Made by a program: the position numbers and the translations under genes. The notes under the pieces were generated by a model. It worked only from the letters and a program-made list of their open reading frames with translations, had not been told where the DNA came from and searched no databases. Positions 22,701 to 31,274 of a DNA stretch of 42,141 nt are shown piece after piece. The stretch is from a virus. Position 1 is the stretch's first letter. Each line of letters opens with the position of its first letter. Location: the IMG/VR virus record IMGVR_UViG_3300005617_000097, positions 1 through 42,141 of that record; one strand, written 5' to 3'.

Positions 22701-24028
22701 TAGGTCACTTCCACGAGATAGCCATCGACCACGAGCGTGCCTTCCACGTCAATCGGCATGGTCCACAAGCCTTGGATGTTCACGGGTATGGTGAAGGTCG
22801 TCGCAGGCGGCACGAAGTAAGGCACACCCGCACCACTCGCCACGACCGAGAGGTCAATCGACTGTGCGCCCTGATTCGCCGTGAATGTCACTGAGGCATC
22901 AGCCGACGTAAGGGCTAATGTCGCATTCGCGCTCGGGGCGGTCACGCCGCCAATCGTGCTAAAACTCGGCGCGGAGACCGACACGGGAATATTCGCAATT
23001 TGCGTCGTCGCGCTCTGCACCCCGTTGTTCGTGTCCTGGAGCGCATCACGCCAGGGCTTGGTAATGGTCCCGTCTGGGTTTACGAGCTTCTGACTCTGCA
23101 CCGGTAGCCGATTGCCGCCAGCCGTCGACCCGTCAAAGCGCGTGCCTTCGAGCACAGGGCCATCCGCAAACACCACCGCCCCAGACACCACCGTGCCAAT
23201 CGAGGTCGTCCCGGCGTTCACGTTGATGTCCATGATCACGAGGTCAGCAGGAGCCTCCCCTTGGGTGAGACTCCACGCCACCCGCACATGGCTACTATCC
23301 ACGCCCTGCACGTCTGGATTAAACTCCGTGCCAACGGTCGGAATGATCAGCCCAGATAGTTGGGTCGCGTTTCTGACACTGAGCGTCCCGGCCGCGCTGT
23401 CGTATTCCAACACGCCCACGGCGGACCCAATCGTAAAGGGCACCAACCGAATGATATTCGGCCGCGATTGAAACCCCGCGACCGGGGCGCCGGTCGTGAC
23501 ATTCACGAGATGCCAGCCGGCCATGTCCTGGTAACTGACGATATTCTGACGAATATAGAGGCGCGTTGTCGTCGGCATGGTCGTGACCGACCACTGCAAC
23601 GCCCCCAGCGCGGTATAGACCTTGATTTGGCTGGTCCCGAAATCAATCAACAGCACTTGACCAAGTTCAGAGACCAGCGTGGGATTTTGGCTGAAATCGC
23701 CCAGCGACCCCTCGGGAAACGGCCCGAAGCCACCCACACTCGTCCTCACACCCACGCCCGCCAACCATGCCGCCCACACGTCGGCGCCGCCGCCCACGAG
23801 GTTGCCACCAGCCGAGGCGTCAAGCGTGGTCACGACGTTCGTATCGAGGTCGATCTTCCGGATGGCACCACCCGTCACCGCGGCCTGATAGACCAGCGTG
23901 TGACTATTCAGCCAATGGGCGTTGTTCCCCCCTTGGCCCACGAGCGGCGGCGGGATCGCGCCCATCGTCGAAATCTCGGCAAACCCCATCGCCACCGGCT
24001 TTGTGGTGTAGGGGCTGATGACCGGCAT
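22700..24028 (-). CDS. Beta-propeller-like virion protein (442 aa)
   Basis: The ATG at 24028 overlaps the upstream stop (TAATG). The first ~300 residues are WD/NHL-like beta repeats (HTLVYQAAVTGGAIRKIDLD, GQVLLIDFGTSQIKVYTALG), and the last ~140 residues (TKPWRDALQD onward, ending VEGTLVVDGYLVEVT) resemble a fibre attachment domain. It probably decorates the tail hub. The open frame further upstream is not used. Confidence 0.55.
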   Translation of the reverse strand: MPVISPYTTKPVAMGFAEISTMGAIPPPLVGQGGNNAHWLNSHTLVYQAAVTGGAIRKIDLDTNVVTTLDASAGGNLVGGGADVWAAWLAGVGVRTSVGGFGPFPEGSLGDFSQNPTLVSELGQVLLIDFGTSQIKVYTALGALQWSVTTMPTTTRLYIRQNIVSYQDMAGWHLVNVTTGAPVAGFQSRPNIIRLVPFTIGSAVGVLEYDSAAGTLSVRNATQLSGLIIPTVGTEFNPDVQGVDSSHVRVAWSLTQGEAPADLVIMDINVNAGTTSIGTVVSGAVVFADGPVLEGTRFDGSTAGGNRLPVQSQKLVNPDGTITKPWRDALQDTNNGVQSATTQIANIPVSVSAPSFSTIGGVTAPSANATLALTSADASVTFTANQGAQSIDLSVVASGAGVPYFVPPATTFTIPVNIQGLWTMPIDVEGTLVVDGYLVEVT

Positions 24029-25659
24029 TAGTGGTCCCACCCTTCCAGATCGAGCCACGCCTGAACGATGCAGATGTCGACCGCATCAGTGAACACCAGC
24101 TCATACGTGCGGTTGTAGGCCGCGCCGAGCTGATACCACTTCACTTTCTGCCGATAGGCGCCCACGGGCCCGAGCGACGACTCACGATTACTGCTCCACG
24201 TCGATCCGTTGTCGTCGCTCGTCCGCAGCGTCATGATCGGCGCGGGACTGTCGGCATTGCCTTGCCCGACCATGCAGTCGAGCTCTAATCGGACATGGCG
24301 AATACGCTTCCCGTCACTGCTGACCGTGGGCGACCGTCGCACGCACCGAATCGGAAACGTGACCTCTTCCCCAGGCGTCGGGGTCGGAGGTGGGGCAATC
24401 GCGCCCTCAAAGATGGCATAAAGGAACCGGCGCCCGGTTCCGTTCGTGAGATCCCAGCTAATCTCTGGCGACCCCGAGCCGTTGAACACCGCCGCACCCG
24501 TCGCGACGACGGTCTGACCTTCCGCCACGGCCGGCGCCGCCATCGTCAGCAGCCGATCTGTAAATCGACCGCGGGATGTCGAGCTATCGGCTTGTCCCTG
24601 AAGTGAGCCGATCCACACGTTAGCCGTCGCCAACGGAGTCGCCGCGCCAAACGAGAAGCCGAGATTGTTTTGGACTGATCCACTGGACGCGAGTCCAATG
24701 GTCGCGGCGAGCATCGCGCCAGCGGTGAATCCGGCCGTCAGCGTCTGAGTCTGTGGCGCCGCGGCCGTGGGCGAGTTCGTCGATCCGACGACCACTTGCG
24801 GCCCAGCAATCGCCAAATAGATGAATCCAGCCGGATCGCTGAAGCCAGACGCCCCATCGGCGGCCGAATAGTCGACCGTCAACGTGCCTACACCGAGATC
24901 CGTCAACGCCCCGAGCGTCGAGAGACTGGCATTGCGGCTGCCGCTCAACTTCGCCTGCACGTTGGCGTTGTTCTGATAGCTATAGCCGGTCGAATTGCCA
25001 ATACCGGCCGGGCCGATACTGCTCGCGACGATGCCTTGATCCAGCGCCGCATTCGCCAATCCGACATTCGGCCACGGGTCCGTTGTGTTGATGGGAATGG
25101 CGTAGACCTGCGACCCCGTGCCCGGCACACCCAACGTGAGCAGTGCCGTGATCTGCCGCGCCATGCCGAGCGTGGTAGTCACGGGCGCTGGAGTCGTGAC
25201 CGGATCGATGGCAATGCCGACTTCCGCGAACAGGTCGTTACCGCCGAACACGACATAGTGCAGATCGAACGGATCGGTATCCGCCGACGCCGACCACGTG
25301 AACGAAAACGAGCCTTCCGCAAAGACGACGTTGTTCGCGCTATACGCGGTCGTCGTCTGGGTCGCCTCCTGCGGGATCGTGAGCAGCGACGGATTCGTGA
25401 TCAGGTTCGTCCACGCGATGGACGGCGACGAATCGCCCGTATTCGCCCAGCACCCGCACGAAAACTCCGTCAGGCCGTCCGACACGCCCGTGAACATGTA
25501 GGCGTTGCTGGTGAAGCCATCCGACGCCTGCACGGTGCCATAGAGGAGCACCGCTTTGCCGGTGAACAGGCCGAGCGCATCCGAGATGCCCGTGACCGTC
25601 TGCACGCCGGTCGTCGTGCGCCGAGCGACGGTGCCTACCGCATAGCGGTAATCGGCCAT
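24028..25659 (-). CDS. Fusion: virion beta-domain plus C-terminal part of gp10-like stabilisation protein (543 aa)
   Basis: Residues 1 to about 420 are a beta-rich domain that repeats a theme of the 26779 protein (SNAYMFTGVSDGLTEFSCGC, TTTLGMARQITALLTLGVPG). From about 431 to 543, after a PTPTPGEE linker, the sequence reads PIRCVRRSPTVSSDGKRIRH, PAPIMTLRTSDDNGSTWSSN, YRQKVKWYQLGAAYNRTYEL, which matches the C-terminus of P22 gp10-type packaged-DNA stabilisation proteins. The partner N-terminal part is encoded just upstream (25659-26777). The start overlaps that gene's stop (TAATGG). Confidence 0.6.
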   Translation of the reverse strand: MADYRYAVGTVARRTTTGVQTVTGISDALGLFTGKAVLLYGTVQASDGFTSNAYMFTGVSDGLTEFSCGCWANTGDSSPSIAWTNLITNPSLLTIPQEATQTTTAYSANNVVFAEGSFSFTWSASADTDPFDLHYVVFGGNDLFAEVGIAIDPVTTPAPVTTTLGMARQITALLTLGVPGTGSQVYAIPINTTDPWPNVGLANAALDQGIVASSIGPAGIGNSTGYSYQNNANVQAKLSGSRNASLSTLGALTDLGVGTLTVDYSAADGASGFSDPAGFIYLAIAGPQVVVGSTNSPTAAAPQTQTLTAGFTAGAMLAATIGLASSGSVQNNLGFSFGAATPLATANVWIGSLQGQADSSTSRGRFTDRLLTMAAPAVAEGQTVVATGAAVFNGSGSPEISWDLTNGTGRRFLYAIFEGAIAPPPTPTPGEEVTFPIRCVRRSPTVSSDGKRIRHVRLELDCMVGQGNADSPAPIMTLRTSDDNGSTWSSNRESSLGPVGAYRQKVKWYQLGAAYNRTYELVFTDAVDICIVQAWLDLEGWDH

Positions 25660-26777
25660 TAGAGGACCAGCCGATCGTCAAAATAGGCCATGTCCTGGTG
25701 ATAGATCGTGCCGGAAAGACGATCTCCGACCAGATGCTTCCCAAAGGCGAAGGCGTGATTCACCCCGACATACGGCACCGACTGGCCTAAACGTGTGTCC
25801 CAATGGTCCCGTTCGTGCCATTGCTCGGTGGAGATGTCGTAGACCCACGTCGTCGGCAGTCCTGGCACGTAGAGCACATAGAACGTATGGCCTTGTTCCT
25901 GATACGCCCACCCCAGACTATTGAATCCTCCCGTGGTCTGAGCAAAGGCCGCTTCCGCCGCATGGGTCGACACACGGGTCGGCGTGTAGCCTTCCAATCG
26001 CCAGACCATCCGTGATCCTTGGCTGTCTTGGCCGAGGTAATAGCACGTATTGTCCACTTCCACGGCCGAGAACGGGGCGAGAATACCGTGCTCGATGATG
26101 GTGCCCGGTTGCGGCACAAATCCCGCCGCGCCCCCTGACCCATCATCGACCCAAATGGCCGTGTTGCGCGTGCCGAACAATACGAGGTTGTCATGGCTCC
26201 GCAGCATCGCCACGATCTGATCGGAGAATTGCGATTCGATGCCTTTGTCCAGCCCGTCCCAGGAGGTGCCGTCATAGAGGGCAGAGACGGAGAACGCCCC
26301 ATCAGTGCCGGACAATACGAGAAAGGCGCCGTTAAAGAACAGCCCCTGAATCACGTTCGTGGGGAACGCATCATCGGTGATCTGCGTCAGAACGTTCGTG
26401 TTCAGGTCGAAGATGTAGCCGAGCCCGCCAGACGTGATGAGCAGTTGATGGCCTTGGGCGCCTGAGCTCGAGATGGTCGCGGCAATCCCCGACCGTCGCA
26501 CCGCACCCCACGCGACAGGGAGCCCACTCGGCAGCACTTCAAAGAACCCCTGACCGCCGACCGCGAAGCACCGGCCGTCTTGAGCGAACAGCGCATTGAC
26601 TGGCCCGTGCGAGAGCGTGCAGAACCGCCGCAGCCCCGGACGCCGATACATATTCCATTGGGCTTTCGGCGTGCCCCCATCCACCCGGCGCGTGTAGAAG
26701 TTTAAACTACGCTCCGCATCACTCCATCGGGAGGCTTGGGTATTCGACGGCCCGAGGAACCCAGGGAACTCGGACAC
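25659..26777 (-). CDS. Packaged-DNA stabilisation protein, gp10-like, N-terminal part (372 aa)
   Basis: GTG start (MSEFPGFLGPSNTQASRWSD). The body matches the P22 gp10 family: SLNFYTRRVDGG, RRPGLRRFCTL, LLITSGGLGYIFDLN, IVAMLRSHDNLVLFGTRNTA, HGILAPFSAVEVDN, LSGTIYHQDMAYFDD. It ends where gp10 would turn into its last domain; the missing ~113 residues occur at the end of the next gene. P22 gp10 is 472 aa; 372+113 gives 485. It forms part of the hub below the portal. Confidence 0.7.
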   Translation of the reverse strand: MSEFPGFLGPSNTQASRWSDAERSLNFYTRRVDGGTPKAQWNMYRRPGLRRFCTLSHGPVNALFAQDGRCFAVGGQGFFEVLPSGLPVAWGAVRRSGIAATISSSGAQGHQLLITSGGLGYIFDLNTNVLTQITDDAFPTNVIQGLFFNGAFLVLSGTDGAFSVSALYDGTSWDGLDKGIESQFSDQIVAMLRSHDNLVLFGTRNTAIWVDDGSGGAAGFVPQPGTIIEHGILAPFSAVEVDNTCYYLGQDSQGSRMVWRLEGYTPTRVSTHAAEAAFAQTTGGFNSLGWAYQEQGHTFYVLYVPGLPTTWVYDISTEQWHERDHWDTRLGQSVPYVGVNHAFAFGKHLVGDRLSGTIYHQDMAYFDDRLVL

Positions 26778-26778
26778 G

Positions 26779-27531
26779 TCAATTCCCCGTCGTCAGCGTG
26801 TTAATCGTCTTCACATTCGCCGCATGGACGCCTTGCACGTCATGCACCGACGCCCACGTCACGCCCTGCACCGCCTGCACATGATTCGGCGGCGCGGCAT
26901 CCAGTGAAGCCACAAGCATCTGCGCCGACCAGCTCACATCGATATTCGTCCCGTAATTAAACGAGACGGCATCGGCCGCCGACTGGATCTTGTAGTAAAT
27001 CTTGAAACACTCAGAGGCGCCGTAGTTCGTGAACTCGCCGCCCTGCTGCCAGCCAGTGACGGCCCCGAGCGCCGCCGCTCCGGTATTGGGAATCAAGACA
27101 ATCGTGATGTTGTCGGCATGGGTCGGCGTGATCGGCCCGACAGCGGGAAAGTCCGCGAATCCGCCGTTGTTCGTCGCGGACTGAAACGTCGGCGCCGCCC
27201 CGAGCCCGGCGACTTCCATCGCCTGCATCGAGCTGTATTTGCCGGCGGACGGGGTATCGGTCACGACGGACGTTGCCCCGCCGGCAATGTTCACGGCCGA
27301 GAAGATCGCCCCGATGTCGTCAATCCCCGCCGCTTGCTCCACGCGCCGGGTGAACGTATCCGTCTGCGTATTCGTGAACGCCGACGTGCCAATCGCGCCC
27401 TGGTAGGACACGGCACAGCCAATGATGGCATTCCCTGCGGCCGGCGCCGTCAGGGTCGACGTGATGGCCGTGCCGGGCGTGCCGCTCGTCGTGTTGCCGA
27501 CCGTGCCCTGCTGCACGAACGTAATCGCCAT
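26779..27531 (-). CDS. Beta-rich virion protein (250 aa)
   Basis: Starts MAITFVQQGTVGNTTSGTPG and is built of beta strands (NITIVLIPNTGAAALGAVTG) like a jelly-roll or Ig-type fold. It resembles the N-terminal region of the 24028-25659 product in layout, not by a clear alignment. It sits in the hub block, so it may be a fibre or decoration component. Start overlaps the previous stop (TAATGG). Confidence 0.5.
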   Translation of the reverse strand: MAITFVQQGTVGNTTSGTPGTAITSTLTAPAAGNAIIGCAVSYQGAIGTSAFTNTQTDTFTRRVEQAAGIDDIGAIFSAVNIAGGATSVVTDTPSAGKYSSMQAMEVAGLGAAPTFQSATNNGGFADFPAVGPITPTHADNITIVLIPNTGAAALGAVTGWQQGGEFTNYGASECFKIYYKIQSAADAVSFNYGTNIDVSWSAQMLVASLDAAPPNHVQAVQGVTWASVHDVQGVHAANVKTINTLTTGN

Positions 27532-27809
27532 TAGGGACCATCCGGCAGCGCATCAGCCGCCGCCTGCGCCACGATCCGCACATTCACCGGGCCTTGGATG
27601 ACACACTGGCCCGCGTTGACCGTGCGAAGCCCTCCAGGGGTCATCACCCGGACGAGGCCGTCACCCGTCAAGGCGCCGGCAATGCCCTGACCGCGCATCC
27701 ACGCCCAGAACTGCCGCTCGGCCAGGAAACTGCCCGTGCGAAACGGCGCCGCCGTCGACGGCTGTCCGCCATCACGCACCGAACGAGTCACGAGAGGGAG
27801 ATCAGGCAT
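27531..27809 (-). CDS. Small virion-block protein (92 aa)
   Basis: Starts MPDLPLVTRSVRDGGQPSTA and includes a Trp-containing helix (ERQFWAWMRGQGIAGALTG) and a beta-rich end. No family recognised. The stop overlaps the next gene's start (TAATGG). Confidence 0.5.
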   Translation of the reverse strand: MPDLPLVTRSVRDGGQPSTAAPFRTGSFLAERQFWAWMRGQGIAGALTGDGLVRVMTPGGLRTVNAGQCVIQGPVNVRIVAQAAADALPDGP

Positions 27810-27815
27810 GATGGC

Positions 27816-28724
27816 CTAGGCGAAGGTCACGTAATCCGGGGATGGCCCGAACCAGATGACATCCGCGGTAATCGCAAAACCCACCACGCGCACGATCTGA
27901 TTCGTCGTGGAGGGGGAGGTCGCGGTAATCGCCCCGGCGGTGGGCGACACATAGAGGGTCGCCCCGGGCGTCCAGTTCCACGCATCATTCCGAACCAGCG
28001 ACCCGGCCAGCGCCACGCTCATCGCTTGGCCGACCGTCTTCGTCTGGAGCGAAATCGCCAAGAAACCCGTCGCCGTCGCCGCGGCATCCGCATCCGTCTG
28101 CTGCCACGTCGCGGAACTGTCCAGATAGACCAGATCCATCGCTGTGATGGACCCCCCGGCATTCTGGGAGGCCAACGAGTTGCCTACCGCGGTCAGGTCC
28201 GTGCCGGGAATGCCCAAAATGCGGCTGCCCGAGAGCGTCAGACTCGTGCCAGTCGCCACGCCCAAGACTGGCGTCACGAGTGTCGGGCTCGTCGCCAGCA
28301 CGACCGCGCCCGTGCCGGTCGTGGACGCCGCCGTGATAGGCGTCAGGCTGCTGCCGTCTCCCGTGAGCGGCGCAGAGGTCACAACCGTGCCCGTGCCACC
28401 AGAGGAGGTCAGCGGCCGGCTGCTCGATCCATCGCCCGTCAACGTGGGATCGGTGAAGATGGCCGCCTGCACGGGCGCCGGGACGCTAAAGTCAGACGGC
28501 AGCCCCATCGTGACCGCGGCGAGCGCGGCATGAGCAATCTGGGCCGATCCGTTCTGCCCGCGACGAAGCGGCACGATGGACCCGACCGCCGGCCCGGTCT
28601 GCGTCATGTATTCCCCGCCGATGAGCAGGGTATTGCCCGTGGCCGTGCCGGTCGTGCTCGTGAGCACCGCCGACAAGTCGCTCACGCGCATCGCCGCGGC
28701 TAGGGTCGTCGAAGTGGTCGCCAT
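27816..28724 (-). CDS. Decoration/fibre-like protein, paralogue of the 30675 product (302 aa)
   Basis: The N-terminus (SDLSAVLTSTTGTATGNTLL, GEYMTQTGPAVGSIVPLRRG) aligns with that of the 30675-31274 product ([40 protein letters not shown]), showing a shared domain. The middle has fibre-like repeats (TVVTSAPLTGDGSSLTPITA), and the C-terminus is a beta domain (GNSLASQNAGGSITAMDLVY onward). The start directly follows the upstream stop. Confidence 0.6.
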   Translation of the reverse strand: MATTSTTLAAAMRVSDLSAVLTSTTGTATGNTLLIGGEYMTQTGPAVGSIVPLRRGQNGSAQIAHAALAAVTMGLPSDFSVPAPVQAAIFTDPTLTGDGSSSRPLTSSGGTGTVVTSAPLTGDGSSLTPITAASTTGTGAVVLATSPTLVTPVLGVATGTSLTLSGSRILGIPGTDLTAVGNSLASQNAGGSITAMDLVYLDSSATWQQTDADAAATATGFLAISLQTKTVGQAMSVALAGSLVRNDAWNWTPGATLYVSPTAGAITATSPSTTNQIVRVVGFAITADVIWFGPSPDYVTFA

Positions 28725-29480
28725 TTATCGCCCTCGGAAGCCGGAGATCGAATCCGACAGAATGTTGTAGACGCCCGCCTGCACCGTCAGCGCCGGATCA
28801 AAACCCAGATCGGACATGGGCGTATTCCCCCGCTGATAGAGCGCCAGGAACTGCCCGCACAGCCGATCCAGCTGGTCGCTCCACGGTTGCCCGAAGCGAA
28901 TCGCCAGCCACCTCGCCAGTTCATACGTCAGCGCAGGCACGGCTCCCGGTGGAAAATCGAACGGCACCGACAGGCCCGAAAACTCCGACAACTGCATCGG
29001 CCGATAGAGCACCAGCGACGTGCCATCCGCCGACGGCACCGGCCACAGGTTGATGGACCCGAGGCCGCCGGTAAACGTCATGTTGTAGTAGAGGCCCGAG
29101 AAGTAGGCTGACTGTAGTTCCTTCTGCACAATCGACGCATAGGCATCGTTCGTATAGATGGAGCGGCTGATCTCGAACGGTTCCACCACCGTCGTCACGA
29201 GGAGCCCGACGTTATCGATCTCTGGCGGCCTTGAGGTGTCGAAGTCGCCGCCCGGCCCAATCGAATACGGGTCACTCGGGCCACCACGACCGGCCGTGAG
29301 CGGAAACACTTCCCGCGCCGTGACCGGAATCGTCAGTGGCATCAGCGACCACTGGCCGACGATTTGATTGAGGAGGGACAGCCCTTGCTGGCCCTGTGAG
29401 GCCGAGACCGCAGCCCCGTCCTGCACCACCCCGATGATGCCGTAGGCGTCCGTGATGATCGACAGCGCCGTCGTGCTCAC
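28725..29480 (-). CDS. Tail accessory / head-completion protein, P22 gp4-like (251 aa)
   Basis: The GTG overlaps the previous stop (GTGA). Begins ALSIITDAYGIIGVVQDGAA and includes SLLNQIVGQWSLMPLTIPVT, a pattern typical of P22-gp4-type head-tail connectors (AxxxLGxVxxGExxS...GLxxLNxMLDxWS). Gene position between coat and gp10 fits. At 251 aa it is longer than P22 gp4 (166 aa). Confidence 0.65.
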   Translation of the reverse strand: MSTTALSIITDAYGIIGVVQDGAAVSASQGQQGLSLLNQIVGQWSLMPLTIPVTAREVFPLTAGRGGPSDPYSIGPGGDFDTSRPPEIDNVGLLVTTVVEPFEISRSIYTNDAYASIVQKELQSAYFSGLYYNMTFTGGLGSINLWPVPSADGTSLVLYRPMQLSEFSGLSVPFDFPPGAVPALTYELARWLAIRFGQPWSDQLDRLCGQFLALYQRGNTPMSDLGFDPALTVQAGVYNILSDSISGFRGR

Positions 29481-29842
29481 GTCTCGTCCTTCTTCGACCG
29501 TCCCGGCTTCTTCTTCACTGGCACCGAGGGAATCTCCGGGACATGCGTCGAAACGGTCGCTTCATACGCTTCCGCTTCACGCTGTGCGGATTCGCTCAGA
29601 CGCAGATCGGCATAGGCGCGTTCGGCCGCGGCATTGCCAACCGCCGCCTCTTCGGCCTCAAACTGATCGATGGCCTGCTGCGGCTCATCGCACCAGCCCT
29701 GCCCGATCGCCTTGTAGTATTCATCCGAGTTGCGGACGACGAGCGTGGTCTGACTCAGCACGCGGGCGTCAATACAGACCACCTGCGCGTTCGGCAGCTT
29801 CAGGGCGCGAAAGAGTGTGACCGGAGCGTCCATCCACGGCAT
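29477..29842 (-). CDS. Hypothetical head-region protein (121 aa)
   Basis: Includes NAQVVCIDARVLSQTTLVVR and SDEYYKAIGQGWCDEPQQAI, then an acidic/Ala-rich helix and a Lys/Pro-rich tail (PVKKKPGRSKKDET). This NAxxxYxxLxxGWxxxP pattern recurs in phage proteins beside coat genes. Role unknown. Confidence 0.55.
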   Translation of the reverse strand: MPWMDAPVTLFRALKLPNAQVVCIDARVLSQTTLVVRNSDEYYKAIGQGWCDEPQQAIDQFEAEEAAVGNAAAERAYADLRLSESAQREAEAYEATVSTHVPEIPSVPVKKKPGRSKKDET

Positions 29843-29846
29843 AGCG

Positions 29847-30104
29847 TTACTGTTGGTAGAGCGCGACCATGAGGGTCGCCGTAGTGGTCGTGCTGTTGAC
29901 GCGCTTGAACGAGATCGGGAGCAGCGACCCGGCTACGCACGTGAAGTTCACGACGCGGTTGTCTTCCGTCAGGATGACGACAATCCCGGCCCCACCCACC
30001 CACAGCGCGGTCGGATAGTGCCCGTTGATCTGTTCCTGCTCCACGGTGTCACTCTTCGTGACATCTCGCGCCGTGTTGTAGGTGGTATTGACAATCTGAG
30101 CCAT
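29847..30104 (-). CDS. Head spike-base-like protein (85 aa)
   Basis: The central and C-terminal parts ([40 protein letters not shown], then [11 protein letters not shown]) match the 'spike base protein, RCAP_Rcc01079' pattern of short beta-sandwich proteins (LyVGgaGdvkvxtxxG..VtFxgVpaGtxlPvxxxxV.stgTTAtxivaLy). They sit at capsid vertices in gene-transfer agents and phages. Start preceded by AGAGAGG. Confidence 0.6.
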   Translation of the reverse strand: MAQIVNTTYNTARDVTKSDTVEQEQINGHYPTALWVGGAGIVVILTEDNRVVNFTCVAGSLLPISFKRVNSTTTTATLMVALYQQ

Positions 30105-30135
30105 TTACTCGGCCTCTCTGTGTTACGATGTTTGC

Positions 30136-30678
30136 GTGCCTAAATCGCAAAACCTTACCAATGTGCGCTTCGGACGCTTAATCGCTATTCACCCGATCAA
30201 TGGCTCTCGTTCAGCGAATATACGACGGCGATGGTTCTGTCACTGCGATTGCGGCAATGAACATATTGCGACGACGAATGTGCTCACGTCAGGTATCACG
30301 CAATCATGCGGCTGCTACCGAGCGGAGCGTCTTCATGTCCAAAACCGCATACACGGGATGACGAGAACGTCCGAATACTACACGTTCAAGAACATCATCA
30401 GCCGTTGCTATAACCCAACCAATGCGAGCTACAAGGACTACGGCGCGAGAGGTATCACCGTCTGCGACCGGTGGCGCAATTCGTTCCCTCACTTCATCGC
30501 TGACATGGGCCGAAAGCCAACAAAGGCCCACACCATCGAACGCACCGACAATTCCAAGGGCTACAGCCCTGAAAACTGCCGTTGGGCGACTCGGAAGGAG
30601 CAGGCGGCGAATCGTCGGCCACCCGCTCCTCGTCAGTGCTCATGCCCCAACTGTGGGCATGTGTTCAGTCCCCGCTAA
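30136..30678 (+). CDS. Free-standing HNH homing endonuclease (180 aa), opposite strand in the late operon
   Basis: The GTG start has TACGAT 6 nt upstream and no ribosome-binding site. The zinc-like [10 protein letters not shown]...SCGCYR N-terminus precedes [22 protein letters not shown] and [19 protein letters not shown], homologous to the 14962 nuclease. It ends in an extra [10 protein letters not shown] zinc knuckle. It is inserted on the plus strand between two leftward virion genes and overlaps the end of the 30675 gene by 4 nt. Confidence 0.8.
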   Translation: MPKSQNLTNVRFGRLIAIHPINGSRSANIRRRWFCHCDCGNEHIATTNVLTSGITQSCGCYRAERLHVQNRIHGMTRTSEYYTFKNIISRCYNPTNASYKDYGARGITVCDRWRNSFPHFIADMGRKPTKAHTIERTDNSKGYSPENCRWATRKEQAANRRPPAPRQCSCPNCGHVFSPR

Positions 30679-31274
30679 CCAACGGTTACGCCGCTGGCGC
30701 AGACGAGGCCCCAGAGCCCTCGTGACGCCATGATCGTGACGGAGTTCCCGATGGTGGCCGCAAACGTCAGAACGTCACTGGAAGTCGTGTCGCCGTTGAA
30801 GCCGGGCGTGTAGGTCACGGTGTGCGCCGCGGCCGTGTTGCTGTAGATCGTCACGGTCGTGCCGTCCGGCGTCGAGGCTGACGGGGACGTAAGCGTCATC
30901 GCCGCCGCGGTGGCCTTGTTCAGAAAGATCACCGTCGGCACGGTCGGCGGGGTAATGGCTCCCGACGCCCCATAGCTCGCTGTGACCGGACGGAACGTGC
31001 CTGGCGTGGTGGTGGACCCCGGCTGCGGCGCCGGGAAATCCGTGGTCAAGCCGGTGGTGACGGTGGACAGAATCGGGTGCGCGCTCTGCACGCTCCCGTT
31101 CTTGCCGCCGCGCTGGACTGGAATCGTGGTGCTGACGGCCGCGCCCGTCTGCACCATGTATTCGTTGTCCACGCAGATGATATTGCCCACGGCGAACCCC
31201 GTCGCCGACGTGACCACGATGGACTGGTCGTTGGCGCCGATGGCCGCTGCTGCGGTCGTAGTGGTGACGGACAT
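30675..31274 (-). CDS. Capsid-decoration-like protein (199 aa)
   Basis: The ATG at 31274 overlaps the coat-gene stop (TAATG). The N-terminal domain ([40 protein letters not shown]) is shared with the 27816 product. The C-terminal part ([20 protein letters not shown]) is a small beta domain common in phage decoration or fibre proteins. Immediately after coat, it is a likely capsid decoration protein. Confidence 0.6.
   Translation of the reverse strand: MSVTTTTAAAAIGANDQSIVVTSATGFAVGNIICVDNEYMVQTGAAVSTTIPVQRGGKNGSVQSAHPILSTVTTGLTTDFPAPQPGSTTTPGTFRPVTASYGASGAITPPTVPTVIFLNKATAAAMTLTSPSASTPDGTTVTIYSNTAAAHTVTYTPGFNGDTTSSDVLTFAATIGNSVTIMASRGLWGLVCASGVTVG

Noticed and set aside
30088-30116. TTGACA at 30088-30093 as a promoter for the 30136 homing gene
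   Set aside because: At 17-nt spacing the -10 would be GGCCTC, and the plausible TACGAT box is about 30 nt away, too far.
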